Positions 1 to 10,045 of a DNA stretch of 64,000 bases are shown piece by piece. The notes under the pieces were generated by a model, which saw only the letters and a list, made by a program, of their open reading frames with translations, was not told where the DNA came from and searched no databases. The translations under genes were made by a program, and so were the position numbers. This stretch comes from Sulfuricurvum sp. (GTDB taxonomy: Bacteria; Campylobacterota; Campylobacteria; Campylobacterales; Sulfurimonadaceae): assembly GCF_028710345.1 (NCBI RefSeq), contig NZ_JAQTUH010000003.1, positions 186,001 through 250,000 on the forward strand, written 5' to 3'. Numbering within the stretch: position 1 is the stretch's first letter; every line of letters begins with the position of its first letter.

Positions 1-1
1 T

Positions 2-262
2 TTGTTTGAAGAGATGAAAGTTGCTCTATTTTTGCACCATTCTCGCGAGCTTCTCCCTCTCGCTCACCAACTCTGGAAAAGTGTCACCACCAACGCAGCA
101 GAAGCATTGCAACTCAATTGTGGTAAAATCGCACCAACTTTCGATGCCGATATTCTTGTGATGCGAATCGATTATCCGATCAACGATCAATTACCGATTC
201 ATCTTATCACGCAACCGCATAGTATTGAATCGATTTATATCCAAGGGGAAAAAATACAATGA
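2..262 (+). CDS. C-terminal end of an amidohydrolase-family protein (aminofutalosine deaminase-like, MqnX), cut by window edge
   Basis: Only the last 86 or so residues are present; the 5' part lies outside the window. The tail has the usual amidohydrolase ending, in which a late strand carries a G-x-I-x-x-x-x-D-A-D-I-L-V pattern that closes the second beta-sandwich. The next gene is sppA, starting in an ATGA overlap; in C. jejuni the gene before the SppA homologue is, from memory, a Cj0067-type aminofutalosine deaminase of the futalosine menaquinone route. The family call is fairly safe. The substrate rests on gene order alone, because the metal-binding HxH motifs are not in view. Confidence 0.6.
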   Translation: MFEEMKVALFLHHSRELLPLAHQLWKSVTTNAAEALQLNCGKIAPTFDADILVMRIDYPINDQLPIHLITQPHSIESIYIQGEKIQ

Positions 263-1131
263 TGGAAATCATCAAAAAAATCGGCTCATGTTTAGCAACA
301 GGGCTCAAATTCATCCAAGCTCATTTCAAAGCAACGGTTTTAGTTGTATTAGTCCTATGGCTTATCCTCCCATCAAGTGAAGAGGGGTTAAAATCCCATA
401 ATCTCCAAAAAATAGCCCTTACGGGTCCTATTATGGATGCTACCTCTATCGTTGAACAGCTTGATGAAGCACGTGAAAACAAAGAGGTTAAAGGGGTACT
501 TTTTAGTATCGACTCTCCCGGCGGCGCGGTTGCTCCATCAGTCGAAATTGCTTATGCCCTCAAACGGCTCTCTGATACCAAACCGACCGTTGTTTACGCG
601 GCAGGGATTATGGCGAGCGGAGGGTATTATTCAGGGATTTGGGGGAAAGAGATTATCGCCAATCCCGGTAGTATGATCGGCTCTATCGGTGTCATTATGG
701 AGGGTGCCGACATCTCAGGACTTATGGAAAAAGTGGGGGTAAAAACCCAAGTGGTTCATGCCGGAACTTACAAACAAGTGGGGACGTTTGATCGCCCATG
801 GAGCGCAGTGGAGCGTGCCGAACTCGACAAAGTAATCGGCGGGACTTATAATCTCTTCGTCGGAGACGTAGCCCGGGCCCGTAAACTCGACATTAATCGT
901 AGCAGTGAGTACGCCGATGCCCATATCTTTACCGCTGAACAAGCTAAAAAAGTGGGGCTTATCGACAGTATCGGAGTAGAATTCGATGCCAAAAAACGGG
1001 TAGAGGTGTTAACAAAAGTCCAAGACCCCGAATGGAACAAAGAAGATCCTATGGATAAATTTTTCAAACGGTTCGCAGCAGAGGGAGCCAGTTTGGCTCA
1101 CATGTACTTTCCACCCGTTACGCTGAAGTAA
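259..1131 (+). CDS. sppA: Signal peptide peptidase SppA, short single-domain form
   Basis: Membrane-bound serine protease of the S49 family that clears cleaved signal peptides. One N-terminal transmembrane segment (about residues 24-38) anchors a 290-residue protein. The S49 core has the SPGG substrate-site turn near residue 87, the nucleophile in MASGG (Ser120) and the general-base lysine in the TYKQVG motif (Lys172). This is the half-length bacterial/archaeal type, not the duplicated 600-residue E. coli enzyme. The start overlaps the previous stop as ATGA, with AAGGGGAA upstream, so the two genes are probably translationally coupled. It converges on xseA with overlapping 3' ends. Confidence 0.93.
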   Translation: MMEIIKKIGSCLATGLKFIQAHFKATVLVVLVLWLILPSSEEGLKSHNLQKIALTGPIMDATSIVEQLDEARENKEVKGVLFSIDSPGGAVAPSVEIAYALKRLSDTKPTVVYAAGIMASGGYYSGIWGKEIIANPGSMIGSIGVIMEGADISGLMEKVGVKTQVVHAGTYKQVGTFDRPWSAVERAELDKVIGGTYNLFVGDVARARKLDINRSSEYADAHIFTAEQAKKVGLIDSIGVEFDAKKRVEVLTKVQDPEWNKEDPMDKFFKRFAAEGASLAHMYFPPVTLK

Positions 1132-2371
1132 TTTCTACCACTTCAGCTCTCACAACCCGCTTATCATTCATAGCCTCAAACTGATCCCCGACACTGAGAA
1201 CATCCAAATCGATCACTTTCCCCTCACGGGCGATCTGTGCAAATCCGCTTTTGTTTTTATTTTTGGGATGATTGGCATTGAATCCTTGCTCTAACTGTGT
1301 AATCATAAACTGCTTTTGACGGAGTGTCGATTCGATACTCTGCGTTAACCGCTCCATCAACGGGATAATCTCCCGTCTGCTTTGCTCTAAGCGTTGTGTC
1401 ATCTGTCGATTTAACCGCTCTCGTAGTTCTTTGACCAGCTCGCGTTGAACCTCTAAACGATGTTCTACCCCGTGACGTTTAAATGCCTCTTGCATCGAGG
1501 TGAGCTGTTCACGCTTACGCTCTAGTCGTTGTGTAATCATCCCAAACGCACGGGTACGAATCTCATCGATACTTTGGTATAGCTCGTTTTGATCGGGGAG
1601 AAGCATCTGCATCGCCGTGCTCGGTGTCGGAGCGCGCATATCGGCGACATAATCGCTGATAACCCAGTCGATTTCATGTCCCACCGCCGACATTACGGGA
1701 GTGTTCATGGCAAAGATGGCATCGGCAACAATCTCCTCGTTAAACGCCCATAAATCCTCGATACTTCCACCACCCCGTCCCACAACGACCACATCCGCGT
1801 TTAACGTATCAGCATAACGCAGTGCATCGGCTATTTGTCCCGCCGCACTTGAACCTTGTACCAATACATCCAAAACGATGAGTTTGACCAACGGCCATCG
1901 ATGCGATGCGACGCGCTGCATATCCTGTAATGCTGCCCCTGTCGCGGAGGTGACTAAAATGATTGTTTGGGGGAATTTAGGAAAGCTTTTTTTACGTGTC
2001 GGGTCGAAGTACTCTTTTGATTCTAACTTTTGTTTGAGTTGCTCGAACGCAACCGCCAATGCCCCTGCACCATAGGGTTCGGCACTGACACAGTTAATCT
2101 GATATTCACCGCGAGGAGTATAGAGTGATAATGCACCGTGAATAACCACATGAGCACCCTCTTCGAGAGAGAATTTTAACCGCACCGCATTACCGCGAAA
2201 CATAACACATTTTATCGAAGAGTTGGCATCTTTGAGTGTGAAGTAGATGTGTCCGCTACCGTGTTTAGTGACGCGGGAGAGTTCCCCCTCGACACTGACA
2301 AATTCAAACGTTGTTTCGATGAGAGTTTTAATCTGTTCATTAATCCCCGAAACACTGAGCACAGAAGCCAT
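1118..2371 (-). CDS. xseA: Exodeoxyribonuclease VII large subunit
   Basis: Large subunit of ExoVII, which degrades single-stranded DNA to oligonucleotides. The N-terminal OB fold (about residues 1-100) is followed by the catalytic domain with a GGGS turn in VVVGRGGGSIEDLWAFN and the late D-x-R-A-P-T-P-S-T-A-M motif. A long coiled-coil arm then runs from about residue 270 to 370. The ATG at 2371 is preferred over an upstream TTG in the same frame because it lies just 4 bases after the menG stop and gives the normal MASVLSVSG start. The small subunit xseB is not in this window. Confidence 0.93.
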   Translation of the reverse strand: MASVLSVSGINEQIKTLIETTFEFVSVEGELSRVTKHGSGHIYFTLKDANSSIKCVMFRGNAVRLKFSLEEGAHVVIHGALSLYTPRGEYQINCVSAEPYGAGALAVAFEQLKQKLESKEYFDPTRKKSFPKFPQTIILVTSATGAALQDMQRVASHRWPLVKLIVLDVLVQGSSAAGQIADALRYADTLNADVVVVGRGGGSIEDLWAFNEEIVADAIFAMNTPVMSAVGHEIDWVISDYVADMRAPTPSTAMQMLLPDQNELYQSIDEIRTRAFGMITQRLERKREQLTSMQEAFKRHGVEHRLEVQRELVKELRERLNRQMTQRLEQSRREIIPLMERLTQSIESTLRQKQFMITQLEQGFNANHPKNKNKSGFAQIAREGKVIDLDVLSVGDQFEAMNDKRVVRAEVVEITSA

Positions 2372-2375
2372 AAGG

Positions 2376-3086
2376 TTACTTTTTACGGGCAATCATCAAG
2401 GTCGAAATATCCATAGAGAAGCTTTTAGTATAGAGCATCTCAAAACCTGCTTCTTCGAGTTCAGCTCTCATTTTAGCCACGGTCAAAAAACCCTCGATAG
2501 AGTCAGGGAGATAGCGATACGCTTCGTAGTTATTGGAGATTAATCCACCGATGCGGGGAAGGACGTTGTTCATGTACCAATCGCGCACTTTACCAAGCAA
2601 TGAAGGATTTTCATTTTTCATAAATTCGAGGATTACGACCAGTCCTCCACTTTTGAGGACACGGTTAAATTCGCGTAATCCTGCTTGACGTTCAACGACA
2701 TTACGAATACCATACGAGATACTGATGATGTCAGCAGTGGTGTCAGATTCTGGAAGTGCTGTTGCAGGGGCGATATGAAACGTCATTTTCGGAAATTTTT
2801 CACGTCCTACACCCACCATCCCCTCACTAGGATCAACACCGACAATCTCACTTACAGTAATACCCGCTTTGTCTGCACGACGCTTCCAGTATCCCATCAT
2901 ATCACCCGTACCGCACGCGACATCGACAATCGAATCGATATTTTTCGTAGCACAGTAGCCAAACGCTAAATCACATGCCTTACGACGCCAAAAAGTATCG
3001 ACACCCATACTAAGTACCCGATTAGCACGGTCATATGTTGGGGCGATATCGTTGAACATCGAGACGATTTTTTCTTGTTTGGTCAT
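2376..3086 (-). CDS. menG: Demethylmenaquinone methyltransferase (MenG/UbiE)
   Basis: SAM-dependent class I methyltransferase that makes the last C-methylation of menaquinone; 236 residues. Visible motifs are the SAM-binding VDVACGTGDMMGYW loop, the acidic residue of VGVDPSEGM, and the UbiE signature around ISYGIRNVVER. The start is the ATG at 3086, behind an AGGAA ribosome site, which removes 9 residues of upstream read-through. It begins 8 bases after the ribD stop and runs into xseA, so it sits in the same minus-strand operon. Menaquinone is the expected quinone in Campylobacterota. Confidence 0.93.
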   Translation of the reverse strand: MTKQEKIVSMFNDIAPTYDRANRVLSMGVDTFWRRKACDLAFGYCATKNIDSIVDVACGTGDMMGYWKRRADKAGITVSEIVGVDPSEGMVGVGREKFPKMTFHIAPATALPESDTTADIISISYGIRNVVERQAGLREFNRVLKSGGLVVILEFMKNENPSLLGKVRDWYMNNVLPRIGGLISNNYEAYRYLPDSIEGFLTVAKMRAELEEAGFEMLYTKSFSMDISTLMIARKK

Positions 3087-3094
3087 AAAAATTC

Positions 3095-4099
3095 CTACTT
3101 CTTTTTCATCCAAAGGATAATATTATCGGTGATTTTAGCGTGCAGTACCTCAAAATCCTCTGTAATGATTCCAAGAGTTTGCAAACCGCCTCCGATTTTG
3201 GGTGCAATGTAACTGAGATACCAATCACACACCTCACGACTCGCTTCAAACATCCCTACTCCCCCCTCAATCATCACAAGACGATACTCTTTTATCCGTT
3301 CAAAATCAGAAGCGATAAATACTTGGCGGTTCGGGATACTAAAAAGGGGGATTGTGATATCAAAATCGCTTTTCTGTGAGTAAATCAGTACATCGGGAGC
3401 TTTTCCGTTGACCAGTCGTGCATCGAGGCTCGGACGATCATGTCGAACGGTATTTCCCCCAATCACGATTAAGTCGCATTGTTCACGAAGAGCATGGACA
3501 TGCTTACGAGACATTTCAGAGCTGATAATACCGTTATCTATCGTTCCATCAAGGCGTTGAGCCCATTTAAAAAACACAAAAGGGGAATTTTGCCATTTTA
3601 TAAATGGTTCTAACAATTTCTGACCCTCAGACTCCATCACTTCAAAAGTACATTTAATCCCCGCATCTTCGAGGATTTTTCCCCCATTTGCCGCTTGGGG
3701 GTTCGGATCTTTACACGCTATAAAAAGCTCTTTTATCCCTAAGTCACGTATTAGCAAAGCACAAGAGGGGGTTTTACCGCTGTGAGAACACGGCTCCAAC
3801 GTCACCGCCATCGACACAGAGTTAAAAATGTTGTTGTGATGGGTTCGGAGATAATCGTGTATGGTGTGTGCATCATAACACTCGGCTAAAGTGTTATCCC
3901 CGCTGAGGAGTGAGTAAGCATCCCGCAATGCGTAGACTTCGGCGTGAGGTCCACCCGCAACTTTATGCGCCCCGACTGAGAGGATAGCTCCATCTGCTGA
4001 GATACATACTGCACCGACGGCAGGATTAGGAAAGGTAAGGAGTTGATAGTCCCACGCTAGATCGAGCGCGAGTTTCATAGCATGAGCGGTGGTTTTCAT
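3095..4099 (-). CDS. ribD: Bifunctional riboflavin biosynthesis deaminase/reductase RibD
   Basis: Carries out the second and third steps of riboflavin synthesis: deamination of the pyrimidine and NADPH reduction of the ribosyl chain. The N-terminal cytidine-deaminase domain has the zinc site HAE near residue 52 and EPCSHSGKTPSC near 100. The C-terminal reductase domain begins with FFKWAQRLDGTI and contains the IGGNTVRHDRPSLDAR motif. At about 334 residues it is slightly short for the family (about 360). The ATG overlaps the rimP stop by one base (TAATG); a GTG two codons earlier is a less likely start. Confidence 0.92.
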   Translation of the reverse strand: MKTTAHAMKLALDLAWDYQLLTFPNPAVGAVCISADGAILSVGAHKVAGGPHAEVYALRDAYSLLSGDNTLAECYDAHTIHDYLRTHHNNIFNSVSMAVTLEPCSHSGKTPSCALLIRDLGIKELFIACKDPNPQAANGGKILEDAGIKCTFEVMESEGQKLLEPFIKWQNSPFVFFKWAQRLDGTIDNGIISSEMSRKHVHALREQCDLIVIGGNTVRHDRPSLDARLVNGKAPDVLIYSQKSDFDITIPLFSIPNRQVFIASDFERIKEYRLVMIEGGVGMFEASREVCDWYLSYIAPKIGGGLQTLGIITEDFEVLHAKITDNIILWMKKK

Positions 4100-4530
4100 T
4101 ACCACTCGAAGTAGGTTTTAGCCTTGCTAATGGAGCGAAAAGGGATTCTTTGCTCCCCGTTTTCTTTGGTCATTAAAATGATTTCATCGTTTTCGACACC
4201 CATCATTTCTCCCTCAAATTTCTCTTTTGCGATGGTGCTCAAAGCTACTTTTTCACCGACAGATTGAACAAAATGATCCAACGTTTTCAAACGTCTCTCA
4301 ATCCCTGGACTACTCACTTCGAGACGATACTCACCACCTACGGGAGAGGTAACGTCTAAAAGGGGATTGATAAGATGGGTGAGTTCTGCACATTGATTCA
4401 ATGTTACACCGCCCGGAGCTGTTACACTGACACGATAGATGGTATTCTCATTTTCGTGCAGAAGTTGCGTGTCATACAAAGCAAGACCGATGGACTCTGC
4501 CATTTTTTGGATATCACGTTCAAGACTCAT
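4099..4530 (-). CDS. rimP: Ribosome maturation factor RimP
   Basis: Small protein needed for late assembly of the 30S subunit. The predicted 143 residues show the N-terminal alpha/beta domain ending in YRLEVSSPGIERRLK, a very conserved RimP signature, followed by the SH3-like C-terminal domain. The start at 4530 has a good AAGGAGAA ribosome site that lies inside the 3' end of rbfA, so the two overlap by 11 bases. Gene order infB-rbfA-rimP is conserved in Campylobacterota and supports a translation/ribosome-assembly operon. Confidence 0.93.
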   Translation of the reverse strand: MSLERDIQKMAESIGLALYDTQLLHENENTIYRVSVTAPGGVTLNQCAELTHLINPLLDVTSPVGGEYRLEVSSPGIERRLKTLDHFVQSVGEKVALSTIAKEKFEGEMMGVENDEIILMTKENGEQRIPFRSISKAKTYFEW

Positions 4531-4885
4531 CTTTCTTCTCCTTGGCAATTTTGGCAAACAATGCTTCAATATTTCGGCTACGCTCTAACGTATCATCAAA
4601 GACAAATGTTAGACGGGGAGAACGAAACCACCCTTGATCTTTCATACAATGCTCTTCGATAATAGGACGAACTTTTTCCAGCAGTTTTATAAATGCGGCT
4701 TGCTCTTGCGCAGTGTAATCATGGGGATCAAGATAGACTTTTGCATCACTACGACCGCGTGAACATTTAACATCCACAACATCTACTTCGCGTATACGTG
4801 CATCAGCAAGAGCTGAAATCGCTTCAGGAATCAGCTCTTTGAGCATTGACTCCGTACGTTTGATTTTTATTTGTGCCGGTGTCAC
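4520..4885 (-). CDS. rbfA: Ribosome-binding factor A
   Basis: Cold-shock-associated 30S maturation factor that binds near helix 1 of 16S rRNA. The 121-residue protein has the KH-like fold pattern with the late [20 protein letters not shown] motif, matching the family's R-x-P-x-L-x-F-x-x-D-x-S segment. It starts with GTG inside a GTGA overlap with the infB stop, so translation is probably coupled to IF-2. The overlap decides the start, since no ATG fits the expected N-terminus. Confidence 0.92.
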   Translation of the reverse strand: MTPAQIKIKRTESMLKELIPEAISALADARIREVDVVDVKCSRGRSDAKVYLDPHDYTAQEQAAFIKLLEKVRPIIEEHCMKDQGWFRSPRLTFVFDDTLERSRNIEALFAKIAKEKKDES

Positions 4886-7395
4886 AGGGTTACTTTAGTC
4901 TCGATTTTTTTGAAGGTTTCGATTACGTCACCCACTTTAACATCGGTGTATCCGTTGAGGACAACACCACAATCGAACCCTTTGGTAACCTCTTTGACAT
5001 CGTCTTTGAAACGGCGGAGAGAAGTAAGATCACCCTCATGGATAACGACACCCTCACGGATAACACGAACCATTCCACCACGAACCAATTTACCATCAAC
5101 AACCACACATCCTGCAATGGTTCCTGAGCCTTTAGGCATTGGGAAGGTATCACGAACTTCCGCTTGTCCGGTGTTCTCTTCTCTAAATTGCGGTGCCATC
5201 ATACCACCGAGCAACAATTTAACATCGTCAATCAATTGGTAAATGATAGAGTAAGTTTTGATCTCTACACCCATCTGTTTTGCCATCGCGTTAACATTAC
5301 CGGTAGGACGGACATTAAATCCAAGAAGGGCGCAGTTCTCACTGTTATTGACCAAGGCAACATCGTTTTCGGTAATTCCACCGACACCGCTGGAGATAAC
5401 TTCAACTTTAACCTCTTCATTACGTAAATCAGCAAGTGCTGATTTAATCGCTTCCAAAGAACCGTGAACATCGGTTTTAAGAACTACTTTAAGAGCTTTA
5501 ATACGACCTTCGGCAATCAACGACGTCAAGTCATCAAACGATGCTTTAGTACTCAATGAGAGTTCGCGGTGACGATCATAATCAGCACGTTTTTGCGCTA
5601 CTTCACGTGCTTCACGATCACTTTCCATAACCATCATAACTTCACCTGATGGCGGTACATCGCTCAAACCGACGACAACAGCTGTTTGACTCGGTCCGAT
5701 CTCTTTGAGTTGCACTTTACGATCATTAATAAGTGCACGAACACGCCCGTATGCACCACCACAAACGATGTTATCACCGACATGAAGCGTTCCGTTTTGA
5801 ACGATGACGGTAGCAACCGGTCCACGCCCTTTTTCCAATGTAGACTCAACAACGACCGCTTTTGCCATGACATCAGGGTTTGCTGTAAGCTCCATCACTT
5901 CAGATTGAAGTAAGATAGCTTCTAATAGTTCATCGATTCCTGTCATTGCTTTTGCAGAGACACCAACGAACTCTACATCTCCGCCCCACTCTGTAGGATT
6001 AAGTCCAAGTTCTGCCATTTGGGCTTTTACCATATCTGGATTTGCACCCGGTTTATCCATTTTATTGACTGCAACGATAACCGGAACTTTTGCATCTTGT
6101 GCATGTTTTACCGATTCGCGTGTTTGTGGCTTAACTCCATCATCCGCCGCTACGACGATAACGATAATATCGGTAAGCTGAGCCCCGCGTGAACGCATAG
6201 CACTAAACGCTTCATGCCCCGGAGTATCGAGGAATGTAATCAATTTACCTTTTTGCTCTACTGAGTATGCACCGATATGTTGAGTAATGCCACCCGCTTC
6301 GCCGTGTGCAACTTTTGCATTACGGATTGCATCCAAAAGTGATGTTTTACCGTGGTCAACGTGCCCCATAATCGTAATAACAGGAGGACGCTCAACTGAA
6401 CCTTCACTGTCTTCGTGCTCTTCATCGTAAGCTGTTTCGAGATTAAAGGCATCTTTTGGATCGATAGTCGTTACTTCAACCCCAAACTCACTTGCCAAAA
6501 TTTCGATTTCATCTTTTCCGAGGAAGTCATTTTTAGTTACCATCATCCCTAAATCAAAAAGGACTTTGATAACCGCAGAGATAGTTTGTCCTACTTTTTC
6601 GGCAAATTCATAAACACGAACATCTTCAGCGATTTCTACGTGAGTAATAACTTCATCTTCTTTAATATCTTTAGAATATTTTTTACGTGCTTCACGAGAA
6701 ACTTGACGCGGTTTACCACGATTTGCACCCTGTTTTTTACCTGAATTTCGTCCGAGTGGTTTTTTCTCTTTTGGTTTTTGCTCTTCTTCCGGAGGGATAT
6801 TGGTATGGAGATCACTGAAATCAAGAAGTACTACTTGTTCATCTTCATAATCCATAGAGACATCAGAAATATCACCGCCAAAAATATCAAGACGTACCCC
6901 TTGCTCTTTTTTGCTGACAGGGGCATTACTTTGATTTTTCTTCGCTTTTTTGGCTTCAAGCTCACGCTGTACTTCTGCACTTACCTTACCATATTGAGAA
7001 ATATTTACACTCTCATTTTTTACCGGTGCAGTGACAACTTCAACAGGGCGTGCTTTTTTGACAATTTTAAGCCCAGAACGTTTTGGAGCTTCTTCTTCCA
7101 CTACCTCAATAACAGGAGTTGTCTCAACAACGCTAACAGGCTCAACCGCTTTTGGCTCTTCTACAGCAACAACCGGAGCTTCCTCTACAACCTCTTTAAC
7201 AGCTGCTTTAGGAGCACTTGACTCATGTGCTGCTCCGCTCATGATGTAGTTCATGATTTTTTCAGCTTCTTCCATTGATACAGTACTTGAAGCAGTTTTA
7301 ACATTCAACCCCATAGCGGCTGCTTTATCCACCACCTCTTTAGAATTGATTCCAAGTTCCTTGGCGATTTCATGAACTCTTACTTTATCCATCAT
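4882..7395 (-). CDS. infB: Translation initiation factor IF-2
   Basis: GTPase that places initiator tRNA on the 30S subunit. The order is an N-terminal IF2-N helical domain, a low-complexity linker rich in E, V, A, P and K, a second IF2-N motif, then the G domain with [15 protein letters not shown] (G1), DTPGHEAF (G3) and NKMDKPGA (G4). Domains II, III and IV follow. Length 837 residues is typical. Two adjacent ATG codons follow an AAAGGAG site. It overlaps ylxR upstream and rbfA downstream. The variable linker differs in composition from the rest, as is usual for this protein. Confidence 0.97.
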   Translation of the reverse strand: MMDKVRVHEIAKELGINSKEVVDKAAAMGLNVKTASSTVSMEEAEKIMNYIMSGAAHESSAPKAAVKEVVEEAPVVAVEEPKAVEPVSVVETTPVIEVVEEEAPKRSGLKIVKKARPVEVVTAPVKNESVNISQYGKVSAEVQRELEAKKAKKNQSNAPVSKKEQGVRLDIFGGDISDVSMDYEDEQVVLLDFSDLHTNIPPEEEQKPKEKKPLGRNSGKKQGANRGKPRQVSREARKKYSKDIKEDEVITHVEIAEDVRVYEFAEKVGQTISAVIKVLFDLGMMVTKNDFLGKDEIEILASEFGVEVTTIDPKDAFNLETAYDEEHEDSEGSVERPPVITIMGHVDHGKTSLLDAIRNAKVAHGEAGGITQHIGAYSVEQKGKLITFLDTPGHEAFSAMRSRGAQLTDIIVIVVAADDGVKPQTRESVKHAQDAKVPVIVAVNKMDKPGANPDMVKAQMAELGLNPTEWGGDVEFVGVSAKAMTGIDELLEAILLQSEVMELTANPDVMAKAVVVESTLEKGRGPVATVIVQNGTLHVGDNIVCGGAYGRVRALINDRKVQLKEIGPSQTAVVVGLSDVPPSGEVMMVMESDREAREVAQKRADYDRHRELSLSTKASFDDLTSLIAEGRIKALKVVLKTDVHGSLEAIKSALADLRNEEVKVEVISSGVGGITENDVALVNNSENCALLGFNVRPTGNVNAMAKQMGVEIKTYSIIYQLIDDVKLLLGGMMAPQFREENTGQAEVRDTFPMPKGSGTIAGCVVVDGKLVRGGMVRVIREGVVIHEGDLTSLRRFKDDVKEVTKGFDCGVVLNGYTDVKVGDVIETFKKIETKVTL

Positions 7396-7639
7396 TAACG
7401 ACGATCTCCTTTAAACGATTCATCAGCGCTGCTGGGGTGTTGCTCTTACAGTAGCGGGCTAGCTGCCCCGAAGTTTTTTTATGATCGGTACACGTGTTGC
7501 ACAGATAAAAACTTCGCCCCATTCCCATGTAGGGTTCTAAATGTCCTTCTTTGCATTGAAGTCGCACGAGAGACGATTGTGTAAATCTCTCCCTACAAAC
7601 AATGCACATACGTACAGGCTGATTTATATTTCGCGCCAT
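7385..7639 (-). CDS. ylxR: YlxR/DUF448 family protein
   Basis: An 84-residue basic protein with the DUF448 pattern [10 protein letters not shown] near the N-terminus, then [12 protein letters not shown]. The two CxxC pairs could bind a metal. Members sit next to nusA/infB in many bacteria; a nucleic-acid-binding or RNase P-modulating role has been proposed for some, but nothing here tests it. It overlaps the start of infB, so the two are co-translated. Confidence 0.85.
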   Translation of the reverse strand: MARNINQPVRMCIVCRERFTQSSLVRLQCKEGHLEPYMGMGRSFYLCNTCTDHKKTSGQLARYCKSNTPAALMNRLKEIVVNDG

Positions 7640-7660
7640 TATACCTAAATCTTTCTTTAG

Positions 7661-8542
7661 TTATCGTTCGACAACGAGTCCATCGTTGTCAAAGTTTAAG
7701 ATTTTGACATCAAAATCTGGAAATGCACTCACAAATTTATCGGCCATCATCGCAGCATCTTGGTCATAGACCATATTAAAGAAGGTTGAACCACTACCTG
7801 AGAGGGTTGACATCAAGGCACCATTTTCATACGCAATCCGTTGAATATCAAAGAGTTCCGGAAGCATTTTCATCCGTAACCGTTGATGGAAACGATCTTG
7901 GGTAGCAAGACGAAGCATCTCCCAATCTTCGTTATAAAACGCCCCAACCGTCACTGCTGTGTGAGAGAGATTAAAAACAGCATTCTCTTTACTGTATGAC
8001 TTTGGGAGTGTTGTGCGTGATTTTGCAGTCGAAATCGGTTTATTAGGGATCACCACCACCGCTCGGAGGTAATCAGGCATATGTTTTTGCTGAGAAAAAA
8101 CTTTTTGCTTCTCTACCATACTTGAGTTAAATCCCCCCATAACCGCAGGAGTGATATTATCCGGATGGGTCTCATAGACTAATGCATAATTGAGGATACG
8201 GCGTTTAGAGACTTTTACCCCTGCTGCTTCATGAGCACAACTGATAGCGCTCACGATTACGGCTGATGAACTTCCAAGCCCGCGAGACATAGGGATTTGA
8301 TTATAAAACGTAAATTTAAAATTTTGACGCTTTTGGGTAAGACGACGGTAATGTTCGTTAAAAATAGAGACAAAAAGGTTGTTCCCTTTGAGACGAGGGT
8401 TATTTTCACCCTCCCCTTTGATCGAAACGGCAAAAAAACGGGACGGAACAAGCTCTACACGATTACGTAAATCGACAGCAAGTCCCAGTGAATCAAATCC
8501 TGGTCCTAAGTTGGCACTGGTTGCGGGTACGCTTACAAACAC
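7661..8542 (-). CDS. thrB: Homoserine kinase (GHMP family)
   Basis: Phosphorylates homoserine in threonine synthesis. The 293-residue GHMP fold shows [18 protein letters not shown] at the N-terminus, the phosphate-binding loop in [14 protein letters not shown] near residue 90, and the late glycine-rich [11 protein letters not shown] motif. The start is a GTG 6 bases after AAGGA; the ATG choices downstream would cut off the first conserved motif. It lies between tsaB-like and ylxR, the same order as I recall in C. jejuni. Confidence 0.93.
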   Translation of the reverse strand: MFVSVPATSANLGPGFDSLGLAVDLRNRVELVPSRFFAVSIKGEGENNPRLKGNNLFVSIFNEHYRRLTQKRQNFKFTFYNQIPMSRGLGSSSAVIVSAISCAHEAAGVKVSKRRILNYALVYETHPDNITPAVMGGFNSSMVEKQKVFSQQKHMPDYLRAVVVIPNKPISTAKSRTTLPKSYSKENAVFNLSHTAVTVGAFYNEDWEMLRLATQDRFHQRLRMKMLPELFDIQRIAYENGALMSTLSGSGSTFFNMVYDQDAAMMADKFVSAFPDFDVKILNFDNDGLVVER

Positions 8543-8597
8543 TCTATTTCCTTCATAACTATGTTAAACACTTTACAAGCAAAGCGCGCAAAGTAGC

Positions 8598-8651
8598 AGG
8601 GACTAACGTCCCTACAACCCCCTAAAGCTTCCCATATCTTTCGGATATGGG
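8598..8651. terminator. Two intergenic stem-loops between tsaB-like gene and thrB
   Basis: Two short hairpins sit in the 125-base gap. The first has 6-bp arms AGGGAC/GTCCCT around TAAC (8598-8613); the second has 8-bp arms CCCATATC/GATATGGG around TTTCG (8631-8651). Neither has a clear T-run, so they may be attenuators, RNA-processing sites or weak terminators. They could partly separate thrB expression from lpxC. Confidence 0.35.
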
Positions 8652-8667
8652 AGAAATGGACACATCC

Positions 8668-9120
8668 CTAAAGTGCATCAATTCCATAAGAAGGGGCATT
8701 CTCGGTATTAAAATTTTCCGTACATATCCTCCGTGGAAGTTCAAAGCCACTCAAAACAGCCTCTTCCAACGGTTGCAACGAAATCGTATTGCTATTTTTA
8801 ACGAAATAGAGCTTTCCAACTGCTTTGATGGGGTGATTTTGGTTAAAAAAGAATCCATCTATCGCCAATAATGGGATTTTTTTGACGATGCTGAGTGTTT
8901 GCAAAAAGAGATAGGTCACTTTTATCCCCATAAAACTCCCCGGACCATTCGCATAAATAAGATGGGCGAAAGTGTAACGATTCAGTAAATCTTCAAAAAT
9001 TTTAGGAAGGGCATCGGAACCCATTTCCAAAGAGATAATCTCTTCGACAATATCACCGTTTTGATCATACACACCGACACACAATGGTGAGCCCAGAGCA
9101 ATCACCACTGCATCATGCAT
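8668..9120 (-). CDS. tsaB: TsaB-like protein (t6A tRNA modification), short Campylobacterota form
   Basis: Partner of the TsaD protein in making N6-threonylcarbamoyladenosine in tRNA. The ASKHA N-terminal lobe and the [12 protein letters not shown] motif, matching G-P-G-S-F-T-G-L-R of TsaB, are visible. At 150 residues it is well below the usual 220-230, and the second lobe is much reduced. I recall the C. jejuni protein in this position also being short, so this looks like a lineage form and not a broken gene. Its start overlaps the lpxC stop by 8 bases. Confidence 0.75.
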   Translation of the reverse strand: MHDAVVIALGSPLCVGVYDQNGDIVEEIISLEMGSDALPKIFEDLLNRYTFAHLIYANGPGSFMGIKVTYLFLQTLSIVKKIPLLAIDGFFFNQNHPIKAVGKLYFVKNSNTISLQPLEEAVLSGFELPRRICTENFNTENAPSYGIDAL

Positions 9121-10000
9121 ACGCTTTTGCCAACTCTTTGGACTCTTCGCTAGAGAGTTCTAAAATTTCATAATTTGCGGGATCTTTGAGAAGTTCCAAT
9201 GTGAGTTTGTGGTTAAGATCATGACTTCCCGCAAACGCTTCATAATTACCAATAAAATTCATCCCTATCAAGGACATATCACCGATGGCATCGAGGATTT
9301 TATGGCGAACAAATTCATCGCCGAATCGTAACCCTTCCGGATTGAGCACTTTTTTATCGTCCAATACTACCGCGTTTTCCAAACTTCCGCCAAGGGCAAG
9401 CCCTTTTGAACGGAGATATTGTACTTCATGTACAAAGCCGAACGTCCGTGCGCGGGCAATCTCTTTTTTATAGTTTTCTTTATTAAATTTCAGAACATAG
9501 CTTTGTTTATCGATTACGGGATGGGAAAATTTAATCGTAAAATCGTAATTCATATCATTGGAAGGGATTAATTTGACATATTTGTCCCCCTCTTGAACAA
9601 TAACCTCTTTTTTAATCCGCATTATTTTTTTCGGAGCATCCAACTCAACAACACCCGCTTCATCTAATAACATGCAAAAACTCATCGAGGAACCGTCCAT
9701 TACCGGAACTTCATCTGCATCGACAATAACACGGAGATTATCAATCCCATAAGCATAAATCGCTGAAAGCATGTGTTCTATCGTGGAGATAAAAACCCCG
9801 TCTTTTCCGATAACGGTAGCCATTTTAGTATCAACGACATTCCCAGGAAGCAGTGGGATAGAAACACCGGCATCGCTTCGAAAAAAAACAATTCCGCTGT
9901 TACTATCAAGCGGTTCAAGTCGTAAATGAACCGGCACCCCTTTGTGTAAACCGATCCCTACGAGTTCAACACTTTTACCGATTGTGGTTTGTTTTTTCAT
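9113..10000 (-). CDS. lpxC: UDP-3-O-acyl-N-acetylglucosamine deacetylase LpxC
   Basis: Zinc enzyme for the committed step of lipid A synthesis, at the cytoplasmic face of the inner membrane. Zinc ligands are visible as His76 in STIEHMLSA and His233/Asp237 in [11 protein letters not shown]; the catalytic His260 is in AGSHDLNHK and Glu75 precedes the first ligand. The length of 295 residues is normal. ATG start. It opens the lpxC/tsaB/thrB run and lies 45 bases downstream of the M23 peptidase gene. Confidence 0.96.
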   Translation of the reverse strand: MKKQTTIGKSVELVGIGLHKGVPVHLRLEPLDSNSGIVFFRSDAGVSIPLLPGNVVDTKMATVIGKDGVFISTIEHMLSAIYAYGIDNLRVIVDADEVPVMDGSSMSFCMLLDEAGVVELDAPKKIMRIKKEVIVQEGDKYVKLIPSNDMNYDFTIKFSHPVIDKQSYVLKFNKENYKKEIARARTFGFVHEVQYLRSKGLALGGSLENAVVLDDKKVLNPEGLRFGDEFVRHKILDAIGDMSLIGMNFIGNYEAFAGSHDLNHKLTLELLKDPANYEILELSSEESKELAKAYA

Positions 10001-10045
10001 TGCCTTTTATCCTCTTCGGGAATAGTTGTTCTTATTATAGCCGTT

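Noticed and set aside
6778-7221. 147-codon plus-strand frame inside infB
   Set aside because: Antisense to the low-complexity linker of IF-2; the open frame is a by-product of its biased codons.
8668-9120. tsaB-like gene as a truncated pseudogene
   Set aside because: Although short, it has an intact frame, overlapping coupling to lpxC and the same short form in the equivalent C. jejuni position as I recall.
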